Below are positions 7,536 through 17,418 of a stretch of 30,943 bases of DNA, in pieces; within the stretch, counting starts at the first letter, position 1, and every line of letters begins with the position of its first letter. This DNA is from Blattamonas nauphoetae. Taxonomy: Eukaryota; Preaxostyla; Oxymonadida. Made by a program: the position numbers and the translations under genes. The stretch spans positions 1 through 30,943 of the forward strand of contig JARBJD010000590.1 of the NCBI GenBank assembly GCA_033064195.1. Direction: 5' to 3'. Under the pieces are notes generated by a model. The model searched no databases and was not told where the DNA came from. It saw only the letters and a list, made by a program, of their open reading frames with translations.

Positions 7536-10386
7536 CTACTTGTGAGCACATCGTCGGATGGTCTTCTCGATCTCAGCCAGAATGAAGATGACAATCGCTG
7601 CGCCAAGACAGATGAACCACTGCCACCAATTCATCGGGCACATCCCAAAGACCGTGTTGAGGCCGAGGATGTACGTGAGGATGAACTGCAGACCGATGGG
7701 GATGACGATTGAGACCAGCGAAGGCACCCCCACGTCTCGGAACACGCGGGGAGTGACGGAGGAGTCCTTCAGGTAGACTGAGTTGAGGAGGAAGGCGATC
7801 TCGCACAGGACGATGGTGTTGACAGCCATGGCCGAGTGTCGGCGTGTCTCGGGGTCGAGAGGGTCTGGCTCCTCTGTCATCAGGTAGAAGTACACGATGA
7901 TCATGGAAGTGATGAAGAGACCAATATAAACTGTGCGGATGAGAATGGTGGACGTCAGAAGCATCTTCTTCGTGTCGCGAGGAGGGCGGTTCAGGACATT
8001 GTGCTCCCCGCGCTGGAACGGGATGAGCGAGGACAGGGCGACGGAGGTGATGGAGTTGATCCAGAGGATCTGGAGAGGTGTGATTGGGGGTACCCAGCTG
8101 ATGAAGGCGGCGATGAATAGCGACATTCCTTCTGCCATGTTGGTGGGGAGGATGTAGGTGATCGACCGCTTGAGCGAGTCGTACACCTTCCGTCCTTCTT
8201 CCACAGCTTTCACGATGGTTGCAAAGTTGTCGTCCAAAAGAACAAGCTTCGACGCCTCTTTCGCCACTTCTGTGCCGTTGATTCCCATCGCAATTCCAGC
8301 GTGGGCCTGTTTGAGGGCCGGGGCGTCGTTCACACCATCACCTGTCATCGCAACGATGTGTCCATTGCTCTGAAGAGCCTGGACAATCCGAAGCTTGTCG
8401 GCAGGTGTGGCACGCGCGTAAATCTCCGTCGTCTCGCAGATCTCCTTCAGCGTCTCGTCTGACATCTCTTTCAGATCGATTGACGTCTTTACTGTGGTTG
8501 GGTTCAGGCCGAGCAGAGCACCGATTGCACCAGCTGTCTTGGCGTGGTCACCTGTGATCATCACAACCTTTATCCGAGCACGGCGGTAATTGCGGATGGC
8601 TCGCTTCGACTCCTTGCGAGGGGGGTCGAAGATCCCGACCACGCCGAGCATGATGAAGTCTTTGGTGATGTCTTCGAAGTTCAGCGGTTCACCTTTCTTC
8701 AGCTTCGGCTCTTCGGCGGCCACTGTCTTCTCGCCGTCGATCTCGTCGTGTCGGCGCTTTTCTGTCTCTACAATCTGCTCCCTCTCGTCGAGCCAGAACT
8801 GTTTGTTCATTTCCTCCACAACCACCTCGCCCTCGTCGTTCACATTTGCTTGGAACTTGCACAAGTTGAACACCTTCTCTGGCGCCCCCTTCAGGAAGAT
8901 CATGTGGTTTGTCTTGTCTCCCGATGCCTTCTCTTCAACGCTCGAGTAATCTGTGACTGGGCAGTCGTTGGCTGTGGCCATGAAGCCATAGTCCGACTCG
9001 AATGGGATGACATGCATGCGCTTGTTCTTCCGCGTGGCCTCGTTTGTGTTCATTCCAATCCTCACAGCCAGCGGGAAGAGCGACCCTTCTGTCGAGTCTC
9101 CCTGCACAGCCAGGCGATCTTCCTGGTTGTGCACAATCACAGAGTCGTTGCAGAGAACAGCACAACGCAGGAGCTGCGACGTGAGCACACTCGTCTTTTG
9201 GAGACGTGGGTCGAGTGACTTGCGCGGGTTGTTCACCACATCCGGCTTGGCGTTCACATCGAATCCCTGCAGTGGCATGTACTCGGCGTTGTCTTTCTTC
9301 CACTGCTCGAACTGCATCTGCTGCTTATGCAACTTCTTCCCTGCTTCTGTGCCGGATTGGATGGTGACGGTGTACCCATCGACGGGGTCGTATCCAGTCC
9401 CACTGACTTGGAACTTTTGGGGGAAGGTGAGGATGGAACCGGCTGTCATCTGGTTTGTGGTAAGTGTGCCTGTCTTGTGCGAGCAGATCACGGACACTGC
9501 TCCTGTCGTTTCCACAGCTGGCATCGAGCGAATCAGCGCCTTCTGTTTGACCATTCGTTGCATTCCAATGGCGAGGGTGAGCGAGACAATCGCGGGAAGG
9601 CCTTCCGGAACAACAGCCACGCCAATCGACGCTCCGTACAGAAAAGCTCATCCCCACGAGATTTCTTGGTAATGGACGATCTTGACGCAGAGGAAAGCGA
9701 CCACAATAAGGACAAGGGTGATGATCACGAGGATGTGTCCGAACTGTGTCATTTGTCGTGTGAGTGGAGTTTTCTCCTGTTTCATATTCGAAACCGTGGA
9801 ACATATTTTCCCAATTTCTGTTCGGACACCTGTTTCTACACAGATGGCTGTCCCAGTTCCCTTTGCGACGTACGTGCTTGAGAAGAGCATGTTTGAGCGA
9901 TCTCCAAGGACAGTATCAACACCGTGAATGCACACAAATTTCGGGTTGGCTGTTGTCTCACCGGTGAGAGCAGCTTCCTCAGTGTGGAGTTGATTAAAAT
10001 CGAAAACACGACAGTCCGCCGGAACCTTGTCGCCTGATTGGATGATGACAATATCGCCGGGAACGAGTTCATTAGTTCCGATTTTGGTGTGTACAGAGCT
10101 TCGGATAACTTTAGACTCGAGTGAGAAGAGTTGATCCAACGTTTCACTCGCTTTGTCCGCCTTGTATTCTTGGACGAATCCGATGATTGTATTAATTATT
10201 ACAACAATGAAGATGACAATTCCTTCAGTCTGAAGAAGAGTAATGATAGATATGGCAAACCCATTGCTGCATCACGAAACAGACGATCATGACGGCGATC
10301 AAGAGATAGATGAGGACCTCATGGAATTGGACAAGGAAAACAAGGATGGCCGGGATTTTGCGCTTCTTAGGGAGGACATTTTCTCC
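7536..10386 (-). pseudogene. Type II P-type cation ATPase lacking its catalytic Asp
   Basis: A P-type ATPase pumps cations across a membrane through an aspartyl-phosphate intermediate. The order is complete from about the first membrane helices: KKRKIPAILVFLVQF and VLIYLLIAVMIV, an intron, EGIVIFIVVIINTIIGF, actuator-domain ALTGET, VPEGLPAIV (M4), the phosphorylation site, FLKGAPEKVF, FDPPR, MITGDHAKTA, TGDGVNDAPALKQA, then six C-terminal helices with ILWINSITSVALSSLIPF. This resembles bacterial PacL-like and fungal ENA-like type II pumps; Ca2+ or Na+ is likely, but the ion cannot be fixed. The invariant DKTGT reads HKTGT (codon CAC, 9477-9479), an in-frame TGA interrupts the start of M4 (9648-9650), and TAG follows CAHK (7536-7538). 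As read it cannot form the phosphoenzyme. The N-terminal 40-60 residues are not found; upstream exons may lie in 10.4-10.6 kb. It sits inside the giant MULE as cargo. Confidence 0.92.
10230..10260 (-). other. 31-bp intron in the ATPase
   Basis: On the minus strand the interval begins GTTTGC and ends TTCTTCAG. Removing it joins the helix ending VCFVMQQW to TEGIVIFIVVIINTII in the correct frame and at the correct place for the family. Without removal the upstream helix is in a different frame and hits stops. GT-AG ends with a polypyrimidine tract support a real, very short intron. Confidence 0.7.
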
Positions 10387-12148
10387 AATTCATTATCCGT
10401 CTTACGAACCGATGCGAAGGAAATATCCAACAGCTGACAACACAAGAACAAAGAGAGAAGAGGAGTTAACATCGAAGATCAGATAGAATCATATAAATGA
10501 ACAAATAGGGAAAAAAAGAGAAGGAAAACGACAGACAGCGGTGGAACACCCATTGGATCTGAAATGTCGTGTTCGTCCGAGTGTGTTTTTTGATTTTGAG
10601 GCGTGTAATTACTGTATTCTGAATAAAAAAGATTACATTAATCACAAGAAAGCATCAATTCCAGATAGAAACCATTCAGTGTTCGTCAATGCGGCGATAA
10701 AGTTTTCAAAATGGACAAGAATAAATATGAACAATATCGAGAAGACAGACTGGAATGAGTCGTATACGTGTGACAGTCATCGGTAATAGGGTAAATTGCT
10801 GCCGGGTGGTGCGGAGGCTGAGGAGGGCATCTGAATGTAATTCGATGAAGTGTTTGACACGTCTTTTGAACTTGGGCGGTTCGAACATAACTTGACGATT
10901 GTGATTTGTGTCAAGTGAGTCGTCTTGCCAACGATCTCATGAAATCTGAACTTCAAAAGAGAGAAAGACAGGAGATCATCAAGGGAATTGTCAGACATGG
11001 TGAAACTTGCCCAACCTGAGCTGACGATTTGATAACAATTGAAGAGAAAATGATTGTATTGATCTTCCGACGAACAGGTTGGAGAATCGAAGAGACTTGG
11101 GGACTGCAAATTTGTTCAGCTGTTTTGTTTCTCCCGTCGATACAATCCGATTCAAAGTCACGAACATCAGGAGCAATTTCATTGCCTTCATCATGTACTT
11201 ATAAATCTTCACGAATGGACTGATCTTCACACAAAAAGTCAGAAAGAGCTGGATGATACAATATAAATGGAATGAAGGAGAGAAAATGTGATGAGAGAGG
11301 AAATGCGAGAAAACTCGAAAGATCATGGTACAAAACAGACCGCCGAGATGAACAATCCATTTGATTTTTGTAGGAACTATGGGTCGATCGTCAATCCAAC
11401 TTCATTTCGTCTGACTTCAACATGGTTGAAAATATCACCAACAACACCCCATCCATCTTACTACACAAATTTCTTGCACTCTCATCACCAATACATTCCG
11501 TACCACACTGTGGCAAGTCAATTTGACCTTCGACATAAGCTGGGTCACCAAAGCCATAAGAACGCTGGTAGGTGTCGGCGCAAAACCAAAAACTTCATCA
11601 ACACAGAATACGAAACAAAAGGTCCATTGATCCCCACAAGACACGTCAACCCGACAAGTCACAACATCATTTGAGTTCGAAACGAAGACTACTCCAGAAT
11701 TCATCCTCCAAGACGAAAGGACGACACTTCCCTAGTCAGCTCAATTGGTCTAACGCCCCACATATGCAAAAATTGTGAGTCTCAGTGCTTCTCCATCAAC
11801 CCACGGTTGCCGAGGGCAGCAGTGGATGCTCCAAGTGCAATCAGAGAAAAAACTACAATTCTTGATGATCTTGAATCACTTGACCAATAGTGTGAGACAT
11901 TAATTCTTTCAATCTCACTTAGACTCTCATGCCCTCACTTTTCCTTCAACACCTCCAATTGTCCTCCTGAAGTGAAGATAGTGGTAACAACGGATCAACA
12001 ATTCGAATCAACTACTTCTCATCGCAAATTGCACTTCCAATAGCCAACTAATATTTTTACAAATCTTTACCTTTCACCACAAACATAAACCACAGTATGT
12101 CATTCACAACTTACCATATTTCATCTTCCAACTTATCATCCTGACATC
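10387..12148. other. Mostly unexplained; possible ATPase 5' exons and weak remnants
   Basis: Immediately upstream of the ATPase (10387-10600, minus) an acceptor-like ...GAATTGGAG precedes GENVLPKKRK, so a further 5' exon is expected but not identified. A minus-strand segment beginning MSDNSLDDLLSFSLLKF (about 10950-11000) could be a start exon of something, but it does not match the ATPase N-terminus. Open frames of 110 and 111 codons on the minus strand (10777-11109, 10991-11326) overlap each other, are hydrophobic and Ser-rich, and have no motif. 11330-12148 is AT-rich and shows nothing I can support. Confidence 0.3.
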
Positions 12149-12480
12149 CTAGCAATTCTCTGATCTCTTCACTCTCCATTGCTTCACTTCTCCCTTCTTC
12201 AGAACCGAAGCAATTATTTCTTCCTTCCCCAACTCATGGTGATCATCCGAGGACTTCTGATTGTTCATCAGATCAAAGAACAATTCTTGTACTGTATCCT
12301 CGTCTCCACAGCTCAACATGCATACCACTCGTTTGGCCAGAATCATCCCTCTCCGCTCCTCCGACAGGTCAGTGAGGGGTCTGGATACGTTCTGATTCTT
12401 GACTGAGGATTCAAATAATGGACCACATCGTGATCATTGAGGCAGAACAGTTCGCCTCCGAACACGACCCTCTCAGAGAA
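12149..12480 (-). pseudogene. Short minus-strand coding remnant, unrecognised
   Basis: Two minus-strand stretches look coding: RVVFGGELFCLNDHDVVHYL (about 12390-12460) and, in another frame, NVSRPLTDLSEERRGM followed by ILAKRVVCMLSCGDEDTVQE and ELFFDLMNNQK down to a TGA or TAA near 12149. They join if a few bases near 12380-12390 are removed or if a short intron is present. The style is that of a helical cytosolic protein, but no family is recognised. It lies 120 bp downstream of the transposase stop, on the same strand. Confidence 0.35.
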
Positions 12481-12598
12481 AGAGGTCAATACTGTGATTT
12501 TACGGAGTTAACGACATGAATGTGATCTCAACAGATTTCTTTCGTTTCGAAGTGAAAATAAACTTTTCTATGAACAGTCAACTGTCGACACATTCAAA

Positions 12599-14464
12599 CT
12601 AGTCAATTATCAAACCTCCGACGACCGTTACCTGTTGTGCTCTCTTCTTCTTGGGTGTTGGTTTCCCTCTCTTCGAGAGCTTGATGACCTCTTCCGCCCA
12701 GGGTGTTAGAGCTCTGAGTGTGTCACGTGCGGTACCTTTCTGCTTACCTTTTGAACGATCAGAAGGAAATTTTGCGTCTCTCAGAAGGACCATTCTCGTT
12801 CCTTCACCGATGCGCCTGTCCCATCCGCTTTGTTGGAATGGAATGTGTTTGTCTTCACGACCATACAGTCGCCAAGCGGGGTGAATAATGGACAACGGGA
12901 TAGGTTGTTGATTTGTGACGAATTCTGCTAGAACGTGGGAACAGGGCATGAGCATGGTTGTGGTTGTAATGTTGCGACATGGATGAGCTCGTCTGTCAGC
13001 AGACAGCTGCTCAAATAGGAATTGAATCCCAGGGAAGGACACAGTCTTCCATAGTTGAGCGAGTGGTATGGACATTTTCAGATTGTTAATTCTTTGACTT
13101 TGTTGCAGTTTGATTCGACAGCTCAGGTATCCCTTTTGTGACTGATCAAAACGGACAAGTCTCTTCAAAGTCTCAGAGAGTCGAACGTTACAACTACAGA
13201 GCGTGTTTTTGAGTGCACTGTGCAAGCCTTCCACAGGCGATGAGACCAAGATGCCAAGGTGTGGAACAGTATTGACGAAGCAAGAGATGAATGATTGCTC
13301 TTTTGGAAACCACTGATGCTCCAGATAGGTCATGATCGGACCCCAATCTTCTGTGTTGAACTTTGCTATGAATGCGGATTTGGTTGTGGGATATGTCGTC
13401 ACATCGTCATGGTCGACAAATGTCATCCACTCTTTCATAAACTCATGGGTTTGTCTTTCCGTGTCCTCATCTGTTCCAAGGTGAGATCGAACATGTCCCT
13501 CGACATTTCGCTGAATGTGCCAGCGACAAAGGATATGTTTTATCTCTGGGCAAGTCGATTTCAAAGCTGCGGCAACAGCAGCATCTGCATCAGTTACAAA
13601 CGCAGCGGTATTGTCCAATCCACCCATTCGAAGTTTCAACTGTTGAAGGACCCATTCGTAATCTTGAGTTGTCTCCGTTTGAATCAGAACATAGGCTATA
13701 CCAAAATACAAACCAACGGAGTGCTTTCCCACGATCTGGATCAGATGGTATCCCGGCTTGTTCGAATTGTAAGTGGCGTCCATGAGGACCACTGTGGGGA
13801 ACTGTTGATAGAGCTTGATCGAAGTTCCTGATGTGATGAAGACTGCCGTGACTGTCCCCTTCTCATTTATGCGATAGTCTGTTTCATATCCCTTTTGGGA
13901 TAGCATTTCATGTATTGAGCATGGAGTGTTTCCTCCATCGTTTACTTTTCTAAAAGCGCTCTGAAGGTAGTATATATCCTCAATTCTCGCTTTTGAGCCT
14001 GGATTCTGTTTGAGAGAGGCAAGGATGTTTGATGATTTGACTCCCACCTTGATCAGTGGGAGGATTGATTCAATGTCGTTGTCTGACAATCGATAGGCTT
14101 TGATTTGATTTGTGTCGAGTGGAGGATGGTTGTGTTCTCTCTGATTCCATCTCATTGTCCACATGTCAGTTTTTATTGAGTAATTAAAATTGAGACCACA
14201 CATACAACCTTGATCGAGCGTGGTTGTCAGCGGACGCTGTTCTGCCTTTTTGACCTGTTTCCGAGGATGGGCGGTGCACCAATAATGAACATGAGCTTGT
14301 GGTTTGGAGGACTTTACGCTGAAAAACATGTGGTGTGTTGTCGCCACTTCTTTGATAAATGATTGGATTTCCTCTTGATTTTTGAAGTAGCGCTCAGTCC
14401 GAAATGCTTCCATGGTCTGATTCGCTGGCTCGATGTCTGGTGGCTGAAAATCTGCTGGATCCAT
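12599..14464 (-). CDS. MULE transposase with FAR1-like zinc finger and SWIM-like motif
   Basis: Single open frame of 621 codons with an ATG start at 14462-14464 and a TAG stop. It catalyses cut-and-paste transposition of Mutator-like elements in the nucleus. The N-terminus has a FAR1/WRKY-GCM1-like zinc finger (C63, C87/C89, H111-x-H113) for DNA binding. The MULE/RNase H-like core has D229 (VVLMDATYN), D292 (FVTDAD), C313-x2-H316 (CRWHIQRN) and E412 (SPVEGLHSALKN), giving the D-D-E triad. A SWIM-like C-x-H (PCSH, residues 508-510) follows, and the C-terminus is basic (KRGKPTPKKKRAQQ), probably a nuclear signal. No stops or shifts are present, unlike almost every other gene in the window, so it could be functional. 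It lies near the centre of the 21.4-kb element, whose 9-bp TSD fits this family. Confidence 0.95.
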   Translation of the reverse strand: MDPADFQPPDIEPANQTMEAFRTERYFKNQEEIQSFIKEVATTHHMFFSVKSSKPQAHVHYWCTAHPRKQVKKAEQRPLTTTLDQGCMCGLNFNYSIKTDMWTMRWNQREHNHPPLDTNQIKAYRLSDNDIESILPLIKVGVKSSNILASLKQNPGSKARIEDIYYLQSAFRKVNDGGNTPCSIHEMLSQKGYETDYRINEKGTVTAVFITSGTSIKLYQQFPTVVLMDATYNSNKPGYHLIQIVGKHSVGLYFGIAYVLIQTETTQDYEWVLQQLKLRMGGLDNTAAFVTDADAAVAAALKSTCPEIKHILCRWHIQRNVEGHVRSHLGTDEDTERQTHEFMKEWMTFVDHDDVTTYPTTKSAFIAKFNTEDWGPIMTYLEHQWFPKEQSFISCFVNTVPHLGILVSSPVEGLHSALKNTLCSCNVRLSETLKRLVRFDQSQKGYLSCRIKLQQSQRINNLKMSIPLAQLWKTVSFPGIQFLFEQLSADRRAHPCRNITTTTMLMPCSHVLAEFVTNQQPIPLSIIHPAWRLYGREDKHIPFQQSGWDRRIGEGTRMVLLRDAKFPSDRSKGKQKGTARDTLRALTPWAEEVIKLSKRGKPTPKKKRAQQVTVVGGLIID

Positions 14465-14832
14465 TGTACATTAGGGCCGATCTATCCATCCTGCGTATGC
14501 CACTACCTCTTTTCGAAGCTATTTTAACCATGTTCCAGTTTCTCTCAATTCTTTTTCCTGCTATAATCATTCCCTTTCACCTTCTGACATCATCAACCAA
14601 CCATTGATCATTTTCTCCATTGTGTCCAGCTTTGATGAACAAGATGCCGTTAGCGTTTGTGCTGACTTCTATATCATTGCCAATATTGCTCCCTTAACTC
14701 CATTCATCCTATATCAAAATGAATTTGTCCATGCAACGTTCATTTTCTCTCATTCATCCTGACGTGATTTTTATTCTTCTCTGTTGTCATAGAATCCAGA
14801 ACCTCTCATTCTCCCTCCTCTTATCCCTGTGA
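14465..14832. other. Upstream region of the transposase; no gene seen
   Basis: AT-rich sequence that should contain the transposase promoter on the minus strand. No TIR-like partner of a smaller element was found here, so the transposase is not obviously part of a separate nested unit. Confidence 0.35.
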
Positions 14833-15306
14833 TTGTCTAAACAAGCGATTGGTCTCATTATCTCTAAACAGGTGCACACCAATGCCGTTCAACCAGCCGA
14901 GTCGATCACAACACCACAATTCTCTGCTTCCGCATCTCCTGTGACGACGCCGTCAATAATAATTCCCAACCCCCAATCTTCGGAACGGTTGGGCTGGGAC
15001 ACTGCCCTTTACCCCGTCAACAAAGCGGGACAAAATCAGAACACTCCCTGTGCTCGTCGTGACCGATCAGCCAGGACTCCCAATCCCTGGTATTCGGGAG
15101 ACGTGCGACCAAACAATGTACTTCAACCTGTCGTCGTTGTCAAAATAGAAGAACTGACTCCAACTCCCCCCTTCTCCATTCCTGCTTCATCTACAGTGAA
15201 TGTGAACAAAGAGATGCGGTCAGCTGAGCCCCAACAGTATCAGCCATCGCTACCTCCGACTGAGCACATTCCAAGCACTCTTCTTCCTCCGCGCTCGACG
15301 GAATGA
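14833..15306 (+). CDS. Pro/Ser/Thr-rich hypothetical reading frame
   Basis: Open frame of 157 codons rich in Pro, Ser, Thr and Asn (for example SASASPVTTPSIIIPNPQSS and ELTPTPPFSIPASSTVN), ending in TGA at 15304-15306. Higher GC and a biased composition suggest it is or was coding for a disordered segment, possibly one exon. It has no clear start. No domain is recognised. It lies upstream of the transposase on the opposite strand, inside the giant MULE. Confidence 0.3.
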   Translation: MSKQAIGLIISKQVHTNAVQPAESITTPQFSASASPVTTPSIIIPNPQSSERLGWDTALYPVNKAGQNQNTPCARRDRSARTPNPWYSGDVRPNNVLQPVVVVKIEELTPTPPFSIPASSTVNVNKEMRSAEPQQYQPSLPPTEHIPSTLLPPRSTE

Positions 15307-17400
15307 CGCGAACTCAGCAAGTGATGAACCTTGTCGTGCTCCCATCCATACAAATGGGACACGAAGAAAAATTGTATTCTGATATTGCATTCTGCTTCCT
15401 GTTTTGTTGAATCTTCATCATCTCAGTTTTGTACTCTCATCTTGTTTCAGTTGGGTGCTTTTGGGTGCAACTGTCTTTGATTGCATCACCCACTTCACTG
15501 GAATTATTGAGCACAAAATAATCATCAACCGAGAGTGAAACGTGAAAAGTCCTCTTACCAGAGAAGAAAAGGGAAATATGGTTATCTACGAGATCTAACC
15601 GATTCATCGCCACTCAGTACGAAGGAGTGTTTATCGAAACATTTCTGTGAAGTACCACATCAATCTCTGAAGGTGGAAGGCAAAGTTGTCCACGATTAAA
15701 CGGGGATGAGAAGAAATTCACGTTCAAGTTGCAAGGGACATCCATGAGGTTGTCAGGACATAAAACTCTCTTTTCCAACGATGAGATGGTACAAAAGTGG
15801 AGGATAAGAATCGATCATCGTTACAATCTGGACGACATACACTACATTGACGATACGTCCATTGGTCCTCTTCATGTCATCGAATGCTCAGACCTGATCG
15901 TTCAATTCATCTCTGTATGTCCAATTTGTTTTCATTTATCTACTGAAAGGCACAAGGGTTGCATGATTTCTCCAACTTCATATCATTTGGAACGAAAGCA
16001 CAATTAACCAACTGAACCACCATTCTCTTTCTAGTCGTTCTTCGCTGCAACGTGCTGCTTCTCCGACAACAAAAGTATCAGTCTAATCTGCCTCTCTCGA
16101 TCATGCAATCCATCCATGTATTCCAAACAATGTCATACTGTGACTTTTGCTTCATTGAAGACCATGAATGGAAGTACTCTTGCAATTGCCAGCGCATCCC
16201 CGAAATCCAGACATCGTTCTTTGTTTCGTCTTCTCCCTTCACCAAACCGGTGGGACACTCAGAATCACAAACAAAGAATTCACTTCATATTGCATCGAAA
16301 CGACGGTCAAATCCAGAAATCTCCGTCAGAGAGAAGTCATCACGATGCAAACGGGAAATAACTTCCAAATCGCCTTTGCGAACGACGAAACATGTGTCGT
16401 GATCAAGGAATTCACAGGCCAGAACCCTGGCTGCCCCATGGTGAAGATTATTCAGTCGAACAAGCGGGATGGCATAGCATGGAACGACATCGTTCACTCA
16501 CCCAACGAAAACTCAACAAACAACTCGAATGCTGGCCAAACAGATGTGATTCTAAGTCATCTGGACTAACAGTTCTGGATTCTTCAAACTCTCCTCTTGC
16601 TTCCTCTCAGCATTCGTCTGTCATTTGACAGTACTTGCGTTGTCTGGCAGGATCTCGTTGGATTGATTAGACAACATCTGAGAATCGGGAATTTGATGAT
16701 GACATCGCACCAACTCTTCCGATTATTCGTCCATATTTTCAACTCTGTCGACTTGTAATGGATAAGCTGCCATTCAAGCTCTTCGCGCGCTGGGTGAAGC
16801 CCATTTATGTCGTCCTTCGCGTCCGCCACTGATGTGATGATTCAGCTGAATTCAACAACGTATTTCCCACAATCTTCTTCGTTCAACTACTCCCACTGTC
16901 TCTGCATTGCTAGCATTGTTAATTGTGAGATCGATCTTGATGATGTGTCCACATTCCCGAATGTTGCTTCATTCTTCTTCAAAATACTGGATTCGATCAT
17001 TGGCAACAGCTATTCCAGACTGTGGAATTACATCATCACAAAAAAATCGACGCAAGACGCGCGTTTCAAAGCTTCAGCTGGGACAAACAAAAGTTGCATC
17101 TTCCCAACGTTCTCCCCAATAAACCCGTTTCTCAACTCAGACTTGCTGAGCCCACACAGCAACACTGGGATGGACGCGTTTTCATAGCTTCAGCTGGGAC
17201 AAACAAAAGTTGCAAAGTCAGGGAGCTAGTTCACAAAGACTCGAGCCCTGTCTCCCTCTCCACCGATTCTGCCGATCAAGCACTTTATTTTGAATGCGTT
17301 CAACATCATTGCCAGTCACATGATCAGACGATACTTGACAAAGCAGACAGGACTCCCGCCAATTCACAGATCAAGCTGGACTCATCAGGATCTTGTCAGA
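15307..17400. other. Low-information region with weak coding remnants
   Basis: No gene can be supported. Overlapping plus-strand frames at 16052-16569 include a protein-like run (REVITMQTGNNFQIAFANDE and VVIKEFTGQNPGC), which may be an exon of an unknown gene. The segment 16807-17190 gives Ser/Phe-rich frames without motifs. A 40-bp direct repeat lies at 17058-17100 and 17173-17213. Confidence 0.3.
17058..17213 (+). repeat. Spaced direct repeat of about 40 bp
   Basis: AGCTTCAGCTGGGACAAACA with its flanks occurs at about 17058-17100 and again at 17173-17213, about 115 bp apart, nearly identical over 40 bp. It may be a local duplication. Confidence 0.75.
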
Positions 17401-17418
17401 TCCACTCGGGGCTGAATA

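Noticed and set aside
7361-9881. Plus-strand frames opposite the ATPase (for example 8544-9218 and 9007-9672)
   Set aside because: They mirror the GC-rich ATPase coding strand and contain no motifs.
362-14464. A reassigned code with TAA/TAG read as Gln, as in some oxymonads
   Set aside because: The 621-codon transposase uses only CAA/CAG for Gln and ends in TAG, and H4 ends in TAA at the expected place. The single in-frame TAG of the ATPase is better explained by mutation or readthrough.
12599-14464. The transposase as part of a separate small MULE nested in the 21.4-kb unit
   Set aside because: I looked for inverted repeats in the 2 kb on either side and found none. A self-alignment would be needed to exclude short TIRs.
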